This document shows, in pieces, positions 53,822-62,108 of a DNA stretch of 64,000 bases. The notes beneath the pieces are model-generated. The model saw only the letters and a list, made by a program, of their open reading frames with translations. It had not been told where the DNA came from and made no database searches. Source of the stretch: Cupriavidus pampae (GTDB taxonomy: Bacteria; Pseudomonadota; Gammaproteobacteria; Burkholderiales; Burkholderiaceae); contig NZ_CAJZAG010000008.1 in NCBI RefSeq assembly GCF_914271485.1, forward strand, positions 62,001 to 126,000, written 5' to 3'. The translations under genes were made by a program, and so were the position numbers. Positions within the stretch are counted from its first letter, which is position 1; every line of letters starts with the position of its first letter.

Positions 53822-54769
53822 GTGAACGCCACCCTAGCCGCTCCGGGACCCTCGCGCCCTCCGCGCCACCCGCGCCAATGGTGGCAATCCAGCAGCACGC
53901 TGGTCAAGGCACTGGTGGTGTCGTTGCTGATCCATGCCGTGCTGCTGATGGTGCGGATTGCCGCGCCTGAAGTCTTCGAGATCAAGCGTTCGGATCCGAT
54001 GCTCGATGTGGTGCTGGTCAACTCCAAATCAGCCGACAAGCCGCGCAATCCGACCGTGCTGGCGCAGGCCAACCTCGACGGCGGTGGCGACCACGACGTG
54101 CAGCGCGCGACCACGCCGCTGCCCGCGCAAACCGAATCCAAGGACGGCGATCTGGTGCGACAGGTGCAGCGCCGCGTCGAGCAGCTCGAGCAGGAACAGC
54201 AGCGTCTGATGACGCAGTCGCGCGAGCCGGCGCCGTCGGTGCGCAGCCAGCCCGTCAAGCCCGGCGAACAGCGTGTGGACCCGCTGCAGCGCGGCCAGGA
54301 CGAGCGCACGAGCGTCGATGAAATGGCCAAGCTCGAAGCCGAAATCGGCAAGAACCTCGAGCACTACGCCAAGCGCCCGAAGCGCATGCAACTGACCGCG
54401 ACGAGCGCGCAGGGCGTGGATTACGCACAATATTACGATCGTCTGCGGCGCAAGATCGAAGCCCGCGGCACGAGCGATTTCCCGCAACGCAACGGCAAGC
54501 CGCTCTATGGCCAGCTGATTCTCGTGATCAACGTCAATCGCACCGGCAAGCTCGGCTACAACCGCGATGGCTACAACGTCGAGTCGATCGACGTGGCCAA
54601 GAGCTCGGGCGATGCGGCGCTGGATCGCCAGGCCGTGGCGATCGTGCGCGCCGCCGCGCCGTTTGGTCAGTTCTCTCCGGAAATGCAGGCTCGCCAGGAC
54701 ATCCTCGAGGTCATTTCCACGTTCAAGTTTTCGCGCAGCGGACTCGATGTCCGGCTGCAACCGCGCTGA
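53822..54769 (+). CDS. tonB: TonB-type energy transducer
   Basis: A 315-residue inner-membrane protein. One N-terminal helix (TLVKALVVSLLIHAVLLMV, with the family His) leads to a periplasmic Gln/Arg-rich coiled stretch (QVQRRVEQLEQEQQRLMTQ) and a C-terminal TonB-like domain (GTSDFPQRNGKPLYGQLILVINVNRTGKL ... AAAPFGQFS). The start is GTG at 53822. No exbB/exbD lies nearby. Its position before aroE is common in Burkholderiales. Stop and aroE start share one base. Confidence 0.88.
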   Translation: MNATLAAPGPSRPPRHPRQWWQSSSTLVKALVVSLLIHAVLLMVRIAAPEVFEIKRSDPMLDVVLVNSKSADKPRNPTVLAQANLDGGGDHDVQRATTPLPAQTESKDGDLVRQVQRRVEQLEQEQQRLMTQSREPAPSVRSQPVKPGEQRVDPLQRGQDERTSVDEMAKLEAEIGKNLEHYAKRPKRMQLTATSAQGVDYAQYYDRLRRKIEARGTSDFPQRNGKPLYGQLILVINVNRTGKLGYNRDGYNVESIDVAKSSGDAALDRQAVAIVRAAAPFGQFSPEMQARQDILEVISTFKFSRSGLDVRLQPR

Positions 54770-55659
54770 TGACAGATTCCCAAGACCAGGCCAGAACGCA
54801 AGCCGATCGCTACGTCGTAATTGGCAATCCGGTGGCGCATAGCCGCTCGCCGGCCATTCATGCCGCGTTCGCGCGCCAGACCGGCGAAGCCGTGCAGTAC
54901 GAGCGCCTGCTGGCACCTCTCGACGGGTTTGCCGACACGGTGCGCAAGTTCTTTGCCGATGGCGGTTACGGCTGCAACGTGACCACGCCGTTCAAGATCG
55001 AGGCGCACGATATGGCCGATCGCCTGACCGATCGTGCGGAAGCCGCTGGCGCGGTGAACACGATGTGGATCGAGGACGGACTGATTCATGGCGACAACAC
55101 CGATGGTATCGGCCTGGTGCGCGATATCCAGGACAACCTCGACACGCTGCTCGAAGGCCGCCGCATCCTGCTGCTGGGCGCCGGTGGCGCGGCCATGGGC
55201 GCGATGCTGCCGCTGATCGAATGCCGTCCCGACCGGATCATCGTGGCCAACCGCACGGCCGCGCGCGCGAGCGACATGCTCGAGGCATTCGCGGAGGCGG
55301 GCAATCAGTACAACGTTGAACTCTGGGGCGGTGGCCTCGATGCGCTGGACGGCCTGTCCGAAGACGAGGCCTGCGACGTGGTGATCAACGCCTCGGCCAG
55401 CAGTCTGCAGGGCGAGGTGCCGCCGGTGCCCGAGTTTCTGCTCGGCCCGGATGTGCTGGCCTACGACATGATGTACGGCGCAGCGCCGACCGTGTTTCTC
55501 GCCTACGCGGCGCAATGCGGCGCACGCACCAGCGATGGTCTCGGCATGCTCGTCGAGCAGGCGGCCGAGGCGTTCTACAACTGGCGCGGCGTGCGGCCAA
55601 AGACCGCGCCGGTGCTGACCGAACTGCGCGCGAGTCTGCTGGCGGAAGCGCAGCGCTAA
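54769..55659 (+). CDS. aroE: Shikimate dehydrogenase AroE
   Basis: NADPH-dependent reduction of 3-dehydroshikimate to shikimate. The 296-residue protein has the substrate-site motif NPVAHSRSPAIHAAFA, NVTTPFKIEAHDMAD with the catalytic Lys, NTDGIGLVRDI, and the cofactor loop LLLGAGGAAMGAML. The C-terminal DGLGMLVEQAAEAFYNWRG is typical. Translationally coupled to tonB (TGATG). Confidence 0.96.
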   Translation: MTDSQDQARTQADRYVVIGNPVAHSRSPAIHAAFARQTGEAVQYERLLAPLDGFADTVRKFFADGGYGCNVTTPFKIEAHDMADRLTDRAEAAGAVNTMWIEDGLIHGDNTDGIGLVRDIQDNLDTLLEGRRILLLGAGGAAMGAMLPLIECRPDRIIVANRTAARASDMLEAFAEAGNQYNVELWGGGLDALDGLSEDEACDVVINASASSLQGEVPPVPEFLLGPDVLAYDMMYGAAPTVFLAYAAQCGARTSDGLGMLVEQAAEAFYNWRGVRPKTAPVLTELRASLLAEAQR

Positions 55660-55668
55660 AGCCGCCCC

Positions 55669-56370
55669 ATGCGCTGGCTCGGGTACGTGTGCGGATGCCT
55701 CGTCGCGGGCGTGCTCGCGATGCAGCTGTACTTCTTCCTGCAGATCGCCAGCTGGCAGTACGTCAATCCGTCGTCATCGTCGTTTATGCGCGCCGAGCAC
55801 TGGCGCCTGTGCGGCTTCAACTTCTGGAGTTGCTCGCTGGACCATCAATGGGTCCGCTATGACGATATCTCGCGCAATCTCAAGCGCGCGGTGATCGCGA
55901 GCGAGGACGCGGACTTCGTCAATCACCCCGGTTACGAACTGGACGCGATGCTCGATGCGTGGGAGCGCAACAAGCAGCGCGGCCATATCGTGCGCGGCGG
56001 TTCCACCATCACGCAGCAGCTCGCCAAGAACCTGTTCCTGTCGTCGGAGCAGAACTATCTGCGCAAGGGGCAGGAGCTCGCCATCTCGTGGATGCTCGAG
56101 TTCTGGCTCGACAAGCAGCGCATCTTCGAGATCTACCTGAATTCGGTGGAGTGGGGCGAGGGGGTGTTCGGTGCGGAAGCGGCCGCGCATCATTACTTCA
56201 ACACGAGCGCGGGCAAGCTCGGCGTGGGCCAGGCCGCGCGCCTTGCGGCCGCGCTGCCGGCACCGAAGTGCTTCGACAAGAAGACGTATTGCGCCAATGT
56301 ACGCGTGAATTTCCGCGTCAAGGCCGGCATCATCGCGCGCCGCATGGGCGCGGCAGCTCTGCCCGATTAA
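55669..56370 (+). CDS. mtgA: Monofunctional peptidoglycan glycosyltransferase MtgA
   Basis: Inner-membrane GT51 enzyme polymerising lipid II into glycan strands. The 233-residue protein has one N-terminal membrane helix (LGYVCGCLVAGVLAMQLYFFL) and GT51 motifs: VIASEDADFVNHPGYELDA with the catalytic Glu, RGGSTITQQLAKNLFL, KGQELAISWMLEFWLDKQRIFEIYLNSVEWGEGVFGAEAAAHHYF. Lies nine bases after aroE, the arrangement known from Burkholderia and Ralstonia. Confidence 0.95.
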   Translation: MRWLGYVCGCLVAGVLAMQLYFFLQIASWQYVNPSSSSFMRAEHWRLCGFNFWSCSLDHQWVRYDDISRNLKRAVIASEDADFVNHPGYELDAMLDAWERNKQRGHIVRGGSTITQQLAKNLFLSSEQNYLRKGQELAISWMLEFWLDKQRIFEIYLNSVEWGEGVFGAEAAAHHYFNTSAGKLGVGQAARLAAALPAPKCFDKKTYCANVRVNFRVKAGIIARRMGAAALPD

Positions 56371-56375
56371 TTAGG

Positions 56376-56487
56376 GCGGCGCTGTCAAAACGAAGCGAAG
56401 CGGTCCTGGCTAGGCGCGCGGCCGCAGACAGTACAAGTGGTACGGCAAGGCCGCGCAACGACGCCAGGATCGTTTTGACAGGGCCGC
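56376..56487. repeat. 112-bp interrupted palindrome between mtgA and corA
   Basis: The outer arms GCGGCGCTGTCAAAACGA... and ...TCGTTTTGACAGGGCCGC, with TCCTGGC and GCCAGGA, pair as a long dyad (the left arm has ten extra bases, 56394-56403); an inner GCGCGGCC/GGCCGCGC dyad and GTAC words fill the loop. It occupies exactly the gap between two convergent genes. Either a bidirectional terminator-like structure or a dispersed extragenic palindrome. Confidence 0.65.
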
Positions 56488-57450
56488 TTAGCCTAACCAG
56501 CCTTTGCGACGGAAGTAGATGAGCGGGACGGCTGCCGATACCGCCATCAACCCGATCGCCCACGGATAGCCCGCGGCCCAGTCGAGCTCCGGCATGATCT
56601 TGAAGTTCATGCCGTAGATGCTGGCGATCAGCGTGGGCGGCATCAGCGCCACCGACACCACCGAGAACAGTTTGATGATCTTGTTCTGGTTGATGTTGAT
56701 GAAACCGACGGTCGCATCCATCAGGAAGTTGATCTTGTCGAACAGGAACGCGGTGTGGTTCTCGATGGAATCGATATCGCGCAGGATCTGGCGCGCTTCG
56801 TCCTGCTGCTCGGCCGACAGCATCTGACTGCGCATCAGGAAGGACACCGCGCGACGCGTGTCCATCACGTTGCGGCGAATGCGGCCGTTCAAGTCTTCCT
56901 CGCGCGCGATCATCTCGAGCACGTCCGCGGCGGCGGCATCGGTCACGTTCTCCGCCAGCACGCGGCGGCTCGCTTCCTCCAGCCGTTCGTAGATCTCCTC
57001 GATCGAATCCGCCGAGTATTCGGCGTCGGTCGCGTAGAGATCCATCAACACGTCCTTGGCATTGCGCACCGAGCCCGGTCGCATGCGCGCGCGCAGCCGC
57101 ACCAGGCGGAATACGGGCAGGTCTTCGTCGTGAATCGAGAATACGACGTCGCGCGTGAGCACGAACGCCACGCGCACGTTGCGCGAGGTGCCTTCCTCAT
57201 CGAGCAGGAAGTCTGTGCGGATATGGATGTTCTCGTCTTCGCCCTCGAAATAGCGGGCGGATGCCTCGAGGTCGCCGAGGTCTTCTAACTCGGGCAGGAC
57301 CACGCCATAGGCTTCCTTGATCCACGCGAGTTCCTCGTCGTCGGGGCTGACGACGTCGATCCAGATGGGCTTGTGCTGCAACAGCTCGTTGCGCTCGTCG
57401 ACCTGCTCCTGGGCAAGCCGTCCCTTCTGCAGGACGAACAGGTTGATCAT
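56488..57450 (-). CDS. corA: Magnesium/cobalt transporter CorA
   Basis: A 320-residue pentameric Mg2+ channel. The large N-terminal cytoplasmic domain is acidic; the two C-terminal helices are separated by the signature YGMNF (MPPTLIASIYGMNFKIMPEL). The very C-terminus (YFRRKGWLG) is typical of CorA. Monocistronic; converges on mtgA through a large palindrome. Confidence 0.95.
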   Translation of the reverse strand: MINLFVLQKGRLAQEQVDERNELLQHKPIWIDVVSPDDEELAWIKEAYGVVLPELEDLGDLEASARYFEGEDENIHIRTDFLLDEEGTSRNVRVAFVLTRDVVFSIHDEDLPVFRLVRLRARMRPGSVRNAKDVLMDLYATDAEYSADSIEEIYERLEEASRRVLAENVTDAAAADVLEMIAREEDLNGRIRRNVMDTRRAVSFLMRSQMLSAEQQDEARQILRDIDSIENHTAFLFDKINFLMDATVGFININQNKIIKLFSVVSVALMPPTLIASIYGMNFKIMPELDWAAGYPWAIGLMAVSAAVPLIYFRRKGWLG

Positions 57451-57614
57451 CCGTGATTCCTTGTGACTGATGACGCCGTGTCGACGCTGTCTCGACGCTG
57501 ATTCGATACTCGATCGCTACCTAGTCGGGAAATGGGTTTCCCGGGATTCTGATGGCCGCGAGTTTAGCCCAACGCGGGGGGGCTTGTTAAGCGAAATCTG
57601 GCTGAAATTTGGGG

Positions 57615-58499
57615 TCAACGGTGGCGCCGCAACGACGGTCCGAGCATCACGCTGGACAGCGCCGCGAACATCAGCACGATGGCTGCGTAGTCCTGCCAGT
57701 GTGGGCGCTCGCCCAGCATCAGCATGCCCGAGAACACGCCGACCACCGGGATGAACATGATCGACAGGCTCGACACCACCGGCGGCAGGCTGCGGGCGAG
57801 TGCGAACCAGACCAGATGGCAATAGGCGAACACCACCACCGCGTTGTAGCCGATGGCGGTCCATTCGATCGCATTGGGCATGCGCCAGCCCGACTCCAGC
57901 AGCAGCGAGCCGAACCCGAGAAAAGGCAGTGCGATGACCAGCATCCAGAACGTCAGTGTGCCGATCGGCACGTCGAGCTGCGTGCGTTTCATCAGCTGCG
58001 TACCGTAGCCCCAGCCGGCCGCGGCCGCGAGCATCAGCAGCGTGCCGGAGGGGCTGCCGGTGAGCGCGGCCAGCTCGCCCGACAGCAGCAGGATCGTGCC
58101 GGTGAACGCGCAGCCGATGCCAATCCATGCGGACAGCGCGATGCGCTCGCGGAATAGCAGCAGGCCCCAGATGACGGCCCAGATCGGCATCGTGTAGCCG
58201 AGGATCGCGGCGCGGCCCGAGGACAGCATCTTGACCGCGCAGATCGCCAGCAGATGCCACACCACCATGTTCGGGATCGCGAGCTTGACCACGGTTGGCC
58301 ACGCCGCGCGCGGCACTGCCAGCGACTCGCCGCGCAGGCGCAGCGCCAGGCCCAGTGCCACCACGCCGCCGGCCATACACAGAAAGCGAAAGCCGAGCGC
58401 GGGAAAGTGGGCCACGCCGATCTTCATGACCGGCCAGTTGACGCCCCAGGCAAGGGTAAGGATGACGAGCAGGATAAGACCGCGGCGGTCCAGAGTCAT
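57615..58499 (-). CDS. EamA/DMT-family transporter
   Basis: A 294-residue inner-membrane protein with ten hydrophobic helices in two EamA repeats; WGVNWPVMKIGVAHFPALGFRFL is the typical N-terminal helix pair, and the second repeat begins near GTLTFWMLVIALPFLGF. Substrate unknown; members export amino acids or other metabolites. Single gene between corA and pyrF. Confidence 0.9.
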   Translation of the reverse strand: MTLDRRGLILLVILTLAWGVNWPVMKIGVAHFPALGFRFLCMAGGVVALGLALRLRGESLAVPRAAWPTVVKLAIPNMVVWHLLAICAVKMLSSGRAAILGYTMPIWAVIWGLLLFRERIALSAWIGIGCAFTGTILLLSGELAALTGSPSGTLLMLAAAAGWGYGTQLMKRTQLDVPIGTLTFWMLVIALPFLGFGSLLLESGWRMPNAIEWTAIGYNAVVVFAYCHLVWFALARSLPPVVSSLSIMFIPVVGVFSGMLMLGERPHWQDYAAIVLMFAALSSVMLGPSLRRHR

Positions 58500-58680
58500 G
58501 GGAGGTGGGCGCCTGGCGACGGCATGCTGCCGCGTTGGCGCTGTCTTGTTATTGGAGTGGAGGTCGACGGGATGACGTTACCGACGTACGCAGTGAAATA
58601 CGCGGAAAGAGGCCAACCTTAGCATGCGGCGTTAGAATTGGCGGCAACGACCTTAGCGTCATCCTGATACCGAGTCTCCC

Positions 58681-59499
58681 ATGACCTTCACCGAGCAGCT
58701 GTCCGCCGCATGGCAGCGCAACGATTCCCTGCTGTGCGTCGGGCTGGACCCCGACCCCGCCAAGCTGCCGATGTCACTGACCGGCGCGGGCGGCGCGATC
58801 TTTTCGTTCTGCCGTGAAATCGTCGATGCCACGGCCGACCTCGTCTGTGCGTACAAACCGCAGATCGCGTACTTCCACTCGCAGCGGGCGGAAGATCAGC
58901 TCGAGCAGCTGATCGAATATATCCACGACGCGCATCCGGGCATTCCGGTGGTGCTCGACGCCAAGCGCGGTGATATCGGCTCCACGGCCGAGCATTACGC
59001 GATCGAGGCGTTCGAACGTTACAACGCGGACGCGGTGACCGTGAGCCCGTATATGGGCTTCGATTCGATGGAACCGTACCTCGCGTACCCGGGGCGCGGC
59101 GTGATCGTGCTGTGCCGCACCTCGAACGCGGGCGGCTCGGACGTGCAGTTTCTGCCGGTGGATGGCAAGCCCGTGTATCAGGTGGTGGCCGAGTCCGCGC
59201 GTGAGCGCTGGAATACCAACGGCCAGATGGGCCTGGTGGTGGGCGCGACGTTCCCGGCCGAGATCGCGCGCGTGCGGCAGATCGTTGGCGACATGCCACT
59301 GCTGATTCCCGGCATCGGCGCGCAGGGCGGCGATATCGAAGCCACGGTCAAGGCAGGCCGCACCGCCGACGGCACCGGCATGATGATCAATTCCTCGCGC
59401 GCCATCCTGTACGCCAGCCGCGACAAGGACTTCGCCGAGGCCGCCCGCAAGGTCGCGACGCAGACCCGCGACACCATCAACCGCTACCGCCACGGTTGA
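58681..59499 (+). CDS. pyrF: Orotidine 5'-phosphate decarboxylase, type 2
   Basis: Final step of UMP synthesis. The 272-residue length and the motifs LLCVGLDPDPAKLP and VVLDAKRGDIGSTAEHYA (the catalytic Lys-Asp-x-Lys-like set) identify the type 2 subfamily; GLVVGATFPAEIARVR and PLLIPGIGAQGGD bind phosphate. The ATG at 58681 is the conserved start. Converges on pncC. Confidence 0.96.
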   Translation: MTFTEQLSAAWQRNDSLLCVGLDPDPAKLPMSLTGAGGAIFSFCREIVDATADLVCAYKPQIAYFHSQRAEDQLEQLIEYIHDAHPGIPVVLDAKRGDIGSTAEHYAIEAFERYNADAVTVSPYMGFDSMEPYLAYPGRGVIVLCRTSNAGGSDVQFLPVDGKPVYQVVAESARERWNTNGQMGLVVGATFPAEIARVRQIVGDMPLLIPGIGAQGGDIEATVKAGRTADGTGMMINSSRAILYASRDKDFAEAARKVATQTRDTINRYRHG

Positions 59500-59508
59500 T
59501 CGGGTTTC

Positions 59509-59531
59509 GCCCTCTCCTTTGGGGAGAGGGC
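59509..59531. repeat. Hairpin with CTCTCC/GGAGAG core after pyrF
   Basis: GCCCTCTCC-TTTGG-GGAGAGGGC, a perfect 9-bp stem, between convergent pyrF and pncC. Same core as the hairpin at 2125. No T-tract. Confidence 0.6.
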
Positions 59532-59535
59532 ACCC

Positions 59536-60033
59536 TCAAGCTTCGTTCCGAATCAATTCCAGCAATCCCCGCAATGCATGCTCCGCCGCCTGGCGGCGAA
59601 TCTGCGCGCGGTCGCCGCGGAAGCGCTGCGTCTGCGTCAGCGTGGTAATTCGATTGCTCCAGCCGAAACAGACCATGCCGACCGGCTTCTCGGCGGTGCC
59701 ACCGCCGGGTCCGGCCACGCCGGTGATCGACAGCGATACCTGCGCGCGGCTATTGAGCAAGGCTCCCTCGGCCATCGCGTGCGCCACCTCCTCGCTGACC
59801 GCGCCATGATCGCGAATCAGCTTGGCGGGCACGCCGATCATGGTGGTCTTGGCTTCGTTCGAATAGGTGACAAAGCCGCGCTCGAACCAGCCTGACGAGC
59901 CGGCAATATCGGTGATGGCGGCCGACACCAGGCCACCCGTGCAGGATTCGGCCGTGGTTAGCATCAGCGAGCGCTCGGAGAGCGCCACACCGATCTGGAC
60001 GGCAAGTTGGTCGAGCAGGCGACTGACGGACAT
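59536..60033 (-). CDS. pncC: CinA-family nicotinamide-nucleotide amidohydrolase
   Basis: A 165-residue single-domain PncC, deamidating NMN to NaMN. The signature LTTAESCTGGLVSAAITDIAGSSGWFERGFVTYSNEAKT is intact, with SITGVAGPGGGTAEKPVG. The ATG at 60033 matches family starts. Last gene of the thiL-pgpA-pncC group. Confidence 0.93.
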   Translation of the reverse strand: MSVSRLLDQLAVQIGVALSERSLMLTTAESCTGGLVSAAITDIAGSSGWFERGFVTYSNEAKTTMIGVPAKLIRDHGAVSEEVAHAMAEGALLNSRAQVSLSITGVAGPGGGTAEKPVGMVCFGWSNRITTLTQTQRFRGDRAQIRRQAAEHALRGLLELIRNEA

Positions 60034-60086
60034 GATCGTGGATTCGGCAGGAGATGGGCGGTGCGTTGCGTAACGGGGAAGCGCGC

Positions 60087-60668
60087 TCAGAACGAACGCC
60101 ACAGCGCGAACACCAGCAGGGTGTAGAACGCGGCGAACACATCGTCAAACATCACGCCAAACGAACCCAGCAGGCCCGGCCCCTTCAGCGTACGGTCGTA
60201 GTAACGGATGGGCGCGGGTTTGGCGATATCGAACAGCCGGAACCATAGGAACGCCGCGAACTGGCCCCAGAACCCCGTGGGCATCACGAACAGCAGCACG
60301 ATCCAGAAGGCGACAATTTCGTCCCACACCATGCTGCCATGGTCGAACACGCCCATGTCGCGCGCGGTGCGCGCGCACGCCCACAGCCCGACCAGAAACC
60401 CGCCGCCGATGATCCAGAACCACGTAGTGGGCTCGATCCACAGCGAAATGACGACAAACGAGAGCCAGCCGTAGAGCGTGCCGACGGTGCCGGGGCCGAC
60501 CGGCGACAGGCCGGAGCCGAATCCGTACGCGATCAGGCGGGCCGGGTGGCCGAACATGAAGCGTGCCGTCGGGCGGATCACGCGCACGGTCTGGCCGGCA
60601 TCGAGCGTGATGGGGTCGGCCGGATTGGCGGCGGCGCCGGGTGCGGCACCGGGGGGATAGGCGGACAT
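60087..60668 (-). CDS. pgpA: Phosphatidylglycerophosphatase A
   Basis: Dephosphorylates phosphatidylglycerol phosphate in the inner membrane. The 193-residue protein has the family hallmark GSGLSPVGPGTVGTLYGW and four hydrophobic segments, with DEIVAFWIVL and FRLFDIAKPAPIRYYD. The first 30 residues are a Pro/Ala-rich cytoplasmic extension. It lies 53 bases before pncC and 192 after thiL. Confidence 0.94.
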   Translation of the reverse strand: MSAYPPGAAPGAAANPADPITLDAGQTVRVIRPTARFMFGHPARLIAYGFGSGLSPVGPGTVGTLYGWLSFVVISLWIEPTTWFWIIGGGFLVGLWACARTARDMGVFDHGSMVWDEIVAFWIVLLFVMPTGFWGQFAAFLWFRLFDIAKPAPIRYYDRTLKGPGLLGSFGVMFDDVFAAFYTLLVFALWRSF

Positions 60669-60860
60669 CGGATGAGAATCGGCTCGGAGTTTATGTTCTT
60701 GTCAGGCAGCCCACACTTCACGAAAAAACGGGGCCACACATGGCGGCATCATGACACGGCTTGTGTCACCCCGTCATGCAGTAACGCCCGATCGGCCAAT
60801 GCGTGGACGCGCGGGAGGGGGAGCCCAGGGCGAAACTCGGGGCGAAGATCAGAGCGAAGG

Positions 60861-61874
60861 TCAGGGAGACGCGAAGTGGTCGAACCCGGCACCGTCGAAG
60901 CGGCACGGGTTGCCCTCCCGGTCGACCAGACGCAGCCCCGCTTCCGAAGTGATCGCGCCGACACGTGTGAGCGGCAGGCCAAGCCGCGCGCTGATCTCGG
61001 CAAGGGCCTCGCGCGCGGTCGCCGGTGCCGTGAAGCACAGCTCGTAGTCGTCGCCGCCAGTCAGCGTGCACAGACGCTGGCAGTCCTCGGGCTGGTTGGC
61101 GAGGATGGTTGAACGCGGCAGGGCATCGACGTCGAGCCAGGCGCCCACAGCCGAGCGCTCGAGAATATGACCGAGGTCGCCCAGCAGCCCGTCCGAGACG
61201 TCCAGCGCCGCATGGGCGACGCCGCGCAGCGCCAGGCCGAGCGCGACGCGCGGCGTGGGCGTGTCCATGCGCGGCCGCACCGCGCTGAAATCGGGTTCGG
61301 GCAGCAGCCATTCCCCACGGAAATCGCCGAGCGCGAGCCGTGCATCGCCAAGCGTGCCGGACACCCAGATATCGTCACCGGGGCGTGCGGCATCGCGTCG
61401 CAGCGCCTGGCGCGGCGGCACGTCGCCAAACACCGTTAGCGATAGCGTCAGCGGTCCGCGCGTGGTATCGCCGCCAATCAATTCGCAACCGTGCGCGTCG
61501 GCCAGTTCCAGCATGCCGGCCGCCAGTTCGGCGAGCCAGGGCGCTTCGGCCGTCGGCAGGGCCAGCGCCAGCGTGAACGCGCGCGGCTCGGCGCCCATCG
61601 CGGCCAGATCCGACAGATTGACCGCCAGCGCCTTGTGGCCGAGCGAGCGGGGCGGCACGTCCGGAAAGAAATGACGCCCCGAAACGAGCATATCCGTGCT
61701 GATCGCGAGCTGATGGCCGGGGCGGCCCTCGATCAGCGCGCAGTCGTCACCAACCCCAAGCGCGGCCTTGCGGACCGGACGGGTGAAATACCGGCGGATC
61801 AGGTCGAACTCGGATAAAACAGGGGAGGAGGCCGAGGACACCGGCGGGGAGGCGGGCTGCGAGGGAGGGGGCAT
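60861..61874 (-). CDS. thiL: Thiamine-monophosphate kinase ThiL
   Basis: Makes thiamine diphosphate from thiamine monophosphate. Motifs: SEFDLIRRYF at the start of the fold, GVGDDCALI, STDMLVSGRHFFPD, GGDTTRGPL and DVSDGLLGDLGHIL. The start is uncertain: I use the ATG at 61874 (337 residues), which leaves a Pro/Ser-rich leader of about 20 residues; the in-frame ATG at 61943 is possible but adds non-conserved sequence. Neither has a good Shine-Dalgarno. Divergent from maeB. Confidence 0.93.
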   Translation of the reverse strand: MPPPSQPASPPVSSASSPVLSEFDLIRRYFTRPVRKAALGVGDDCALIEGRPGHQLAISTDMLVSGRHFFPDVPPRSLGHKALAVNLSDLAAMGAEPRAFTLALALPTAEAPWLAELAAGMLELADAHGCELIGGDTTRGPLTLSLTVFGDVPPRQALRRDAARPGDDIWVSGTLGDARLALGDFRGEWLLPEPDFSAVRPRMDTPTPRVALGLALRGVAHAALDVSDGLLGDLGHILERSAVGAWLDVDALPRSTILANQPEDCQRLCTLTGGDDYELCFTAPATAREALAEISARLGLPLTRVGAITSEAGLRLVDREGNPCRFDGAGFDHFASP

Positions 61875-61981
61875 CGGCGGGCGAGCGTGGCAAATCAGGG
61901 GCCGTGGAGAATACGGCTGGTCAAGCCCATCGGCATGCGGCATATTGTACCGAAACGCAAAGCTGCCCCGCGCAAAACGCT

Positions 61982-62012
61982 TATTGTGAAATAATATTTC
62001 ACAATATAAAAT
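61982..62012 (+). promoter_or_regulatory. maeB promoter with a perfect 25-bp palindrome
   Basis: TATTGTGAAATA (61982-61993), a central A, then TATTTCACAATA (62-base start 61995, end 62006): a perfect 12-1-12 dyad. It overlaps a promoter read as TTGTGA (61984-61989), a 17-base spacer and TAAAAT (62007-62012), so a bound protein would block RNA polymerase. The spacing between TGTGA and TCACA is nine bases, not the six of a CRP site. The regulator is unknown. Confidence 0.75.
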
Positions 62013-62108
62013 GCGGGGCTCTTATACAGAGAGACAGCGGGTACGGAGCCGGCCCGCTTCGGTCCCCGTCACATTCACGTGCGGCTCCACCGATCGGAAG
62101 ATGCGCAG

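Noticed and set aside
61983..62005. CRP site at the maeB promoter
   Set aside because: TGTGA and TCACA are separated by nine bases instead of six, and the dyad extends well beyond a CRP site.
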